Of a stretch of 64,000 nt of DNA, positions 61,226 to 64,000 are shown one piece after another. The stretch is from Parus major. Its lineage: Eukaryota > Chordata > Aves > Passeriformes > Paridae. The translations under genes and the position numbers were made by a program. The stretch is taken from positions 80,695,769 through 80,759,768 of the forward strand of contig NC_031768.1 in NCBI RefSeq assembly GCF_001522545.3, given 5' to 3'. How positions within the stretch are numbered: position 1 is the first letter of the stretch; every line of letters begins with the position of its first letter. The notes under the pieces are model-generated. The model was not told where the DNA came from, did not search any database, and saw nothing but the letters and a program-made list of their open reading frames with translations.

Positions 61226-61864
61226 CCACCTCCCCAAACCTTCATCCCACAGGAGAGCACTCAGTGCTTACTAAGGGGCTCCAGGGGTTCTACTGCTATT
61301 TTTTTGCCCATTTTTGTGTAGGGAATATATCTGGTTTTGTTGATTTTCATGCTTGTTATAGGGAGCAGCATCTCAACCCCCTCTGGGGGTTGAACCAAGG
61401 CTTCTGAGAGTAATGCCCTTGGCATCGAGATTGGCTTTTTTTGAGAACCAGGGCACAGTCACTCAAAGAATCAGAGGGAGTAGGGGCATGCCCTGATCAC
61501 TAAGGCTTTGCTCTGGCCATAGATTAAGCTCATGGCCACGCAGTCAAGCCCTTCACAAGAAGAACAATTTGTTTTCCTCCTTGCAGACCAAGCTGGACAG
61601 AAAGGAGAGCAATTTCCACAAGCAAGGAAGCCTTGCATTGTTGAGGGCCACGTTACAGTGCCAGCACTTCTGTGGAGCAGCTCCTCACTGGAGCCAGTTG
61701 CAGAAGCTCTGTCTGCCCTCCTGATGCCCATGGGGCCGCCCATCTCAGTGTCCAACCCCAGGGTAAATCCTCTGCCACGCAGGGCAGGATCCCACCGGGA
61801 TTCAGCCTGAAGGGAACATCTCACACTGTGCCTCATCACCAAAAGGAAATAGACTCAGGCTGAT

Positions 61865-62085
61865 ATAAGGAAGAATGGTTTTATGATGAGTTGTGAAACA
61901 CTGGCACAAGTTGCCCAGAGAGGTGGTTGATTTCCCATCCCTGGAAGTGTTCAAGGTCAGGCAGATGAGGCTTTGAGCAACTTGGTCTTGTTGAAGATGT
62001 CCCTGCTCACTGCAGGGAGGCTGGAACCAGGTGATCTTTTCAGTCCCCTCCAACCCAAACTGTTCCATGATTTTATGATCACTAG
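61865..62085 (+). mobile_element. CR1 LINE 3' end
   Basis: Contains AACACTGGCACAAGTTGCCC, AGAGAGGTGGTTGA, CATCCCTGGAAGTGTTCAAG, GATGTCCCTGCTCACTGCAG, CCCTCCAACCCAAACTGTTC and the terminal ATGATTTTATGATC. Confidence 0.92.
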
Positions 62086-64000
62086 CAAAACCTTCTCCTA
62101 GGGAAGGCAAACCAACTCCAGCACTGAGCCCAGCTCTCACAATTCACAAGACCCATTTTCCTTTCATCGTGGCATCAGGAAGGCAGCGTGAAGTAAGAAA
62201 ATCTCTGCGACAGGGGAGGGAGGGCTTTTTTTTTCCTTCCTGGTTGTATGGCCCATATGGTTATCAAGTTATGGGAAAATCTGGCTGCCCAAACAGGTGT
62301 CACCGCTCCCAACCTACAGACTCATTTCCTGATCGCGTCTTAATCGGCGAGTTGGTTGTGAAAGTTGATTTCTTGCACATTCTTATATCAGTGGGAATTT
62401 CTGCCCTTCCCTGACAAGTATTATAGGCAGCCTTTGACATACAGCCCTACAGGACCTAAATAGGCTGCTATTCTTTCCCTACACTGAAAGGGAGCTTTGT
62501 GCCAGGGATTCATTAAACTGCACTGCACAGCCCTTCATAAATGGGCTCAATAATGAACAGTCGATTTAACTGGAAAAGCTGCTGGAGCTGTTAAATTAAA
62601 GGGAAATAAAGTGCACTTCAGGCTCAGTCTGCCAGAAGAAAATGTTGACCTAAAAAAAAAAAAATCTTTATTTTAGTCAATCTCTTGCAAACAGGCTAAA
62701 ATCTTCAGGAAGTTTATACTCACAACAGTGGGAACAATTTTAAACATACTGGTTTGCTTTCCCACTAATAAAGAAAGAATTGCAATAAAATACTCAATGA
62801 AATCAGGAGAGATGAAAAGCACATTCCTCTTAAGCCAAATTACACCCTGTAACATAAATTTAATATTAGTATGTAGATCCCTCATCCCATCAACTTTATC
62901 TAGGCAAAGTTTCCACTGGAGTCGAGTTCATGAAGTCATCAGGGAGATATTTTGTTTCCAGTTTGCCAGTATTTTCTGAAATTCTGTGGTGTTATGCAGT
63001 CCAGTCCTTCAGTGTCCAGTTCTGTCATCATGTTGCTCATAATGCAGAGGTTGTTTTGCCTACGTGAGGTGTGCAGGATTCAGCTGAAAAACAGGCACAC
63101 ATGGGAGACTCCATTTAATCTTCTGAATGAATACAAAAGTCCATCATTCAGCTGAGCCTGACCCAAGTCATGGTTTTGGAGGAGTGAAATTCCTTATTTC
63201 AGTGAGGTTACTCCAGTGTAAACCTGGAGCAGTGAATCAGCTCTTCCATCACATCTCACTCTCCTTCTTCTAGACAGTTTTAAATCCTGTTCCTCACCTG
63301 TGTTCTATGCTTTATTTATGAAATATTGTGAAGAGAATCTATCTGTGTGAAGGTAGACTGGAAGGTTAAGGACAAGAAGATCAGAAGAAGCATGCAATGG
63401 GGAAGGGACCATGTTGAAATCTAATTCCTAGGGCAGCTCATATGAAAAGAAACCTCAGCACCAGCTTAAAAAAAACTTAGTGTTGCTTTCACATTTCACA
63501 TTGTAGCTATTTTTTTTCCTTACATAAAATTCCTGATTGGAGAAATCCTCATCTTCCTCATGCTATTGTGATTTTTGTTCAAATATTGTATATAATACAT
63601 AAGGTGATGGCAGCAGGCTTTCAGCTCTTCACTGAAGCTACCTTCACTGGGCTTAATAATTTTTCATACTCTGAAAACATGGAGCATTCAGGAAGAATGC
63701 TGAAATCAGCTGAAATATGTCATTCTTCCACCTAAATTGTCCATAATTATTTAAAGTTTGATTATAAATTACCTGGAGTAGAAGAATTACAAAACCATGA
63801 ACTTGTCTGTCAAAAAATAATGCCTTTTGTAAGTTGATAAGCCACCTCTAGTGCTGGTGACACATCAATGCAAGAGCTGTGCAAAAAATACCACTTGCAT
63901 GTATCTTCAGGAAAGAGTTTTGGAAGTTGAAATTGTAACTTTGTTTCAGTTAGTCCTGCTCATAATCTGGTACTTGGCTACTGGTAGAAATATACAAAGA

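Larger units (their letters stand above)
58850..64000. other. 5' flank of FAM181B, intergenic
   Basis: No gene found. CR1 pieces lie at 59209-59310 and 61865-62085 and a faint MIR-like piece near 61180. The part from about 60400 to 60850 and from 62440 to 62640 is repeat-free and AT-rich, with homeodomain-like and SOX-like words. This is compatible with, but does not prove, distal regulatory DNA. Confidence 0.6.

Overview
This window looks like nuclear DNA of a bird. Long GT-AG introns split a vertebrate gene, most recognisable interspersed repeats are CR1 LINE fragments in both orientations (the dominant avian retroposon), and a dense CpG island covers a single-exon developmental gene. There are no bacterial-type operons, RNA gene clusters, CRISPR arrays or phage modules. 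Most open frames longer than 60 codons are chance frames in introns or remnants of CR1.

Region 1 (1-49,180, + strand) is the 3' three quarters of ME3, the mitochondrial NADP-dependent malic enzyme. Eleven coding exons can be placed to the base (13779-13854, 17561-17722, 20660-20763, 32410-32519, 43619-43716, 44884-44997, 45669-45774, 46345-46487, 47342-47515, 47938-48036, 48849-49010). All have AG/GT borders and compatible phases, giving 448 uninterrupted residues to a TAA stop. The first roughly 155 residues (mitochondrial presequence and the Tyr-containing start of the malic domain) are encoded upstream of the window. The first 13.8 kb is therefore read as intron.

Region 2 (about 49.2-56.7 kb) is intergenic with no convincing gene. 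Region 3 (about 56.7-58.8 kb, - strand) is FAM181B, an intronless gene of 346 codons in a CpG island, convergent with ME3. Region 4 (58.8-64 kb) is the 5' flank of FAM181B. It holds two CR1 pieces and an AT-rich, repeat-poor stretch that could be regulatory.

The repeat layer holds at least thirteen CR1 pieces and several faint MIR/CORE-SINE-like remnants. It also holds a 440-bp solo-LTR-like insertion (26091-26530) that splits a CR1 copy and is flanked by a 6-bp target duplication. Three perfect hairpins stand out, the strongest with 16-bp arms and a 5-nt loop at 8619-8655. I found no previously undescribed multi-gene system. The most useful leads are the nested LTR, the hairpins, the ME3/FAM181B adjacency (different from my recollection of the human map) and a weak ME3 splice donor.
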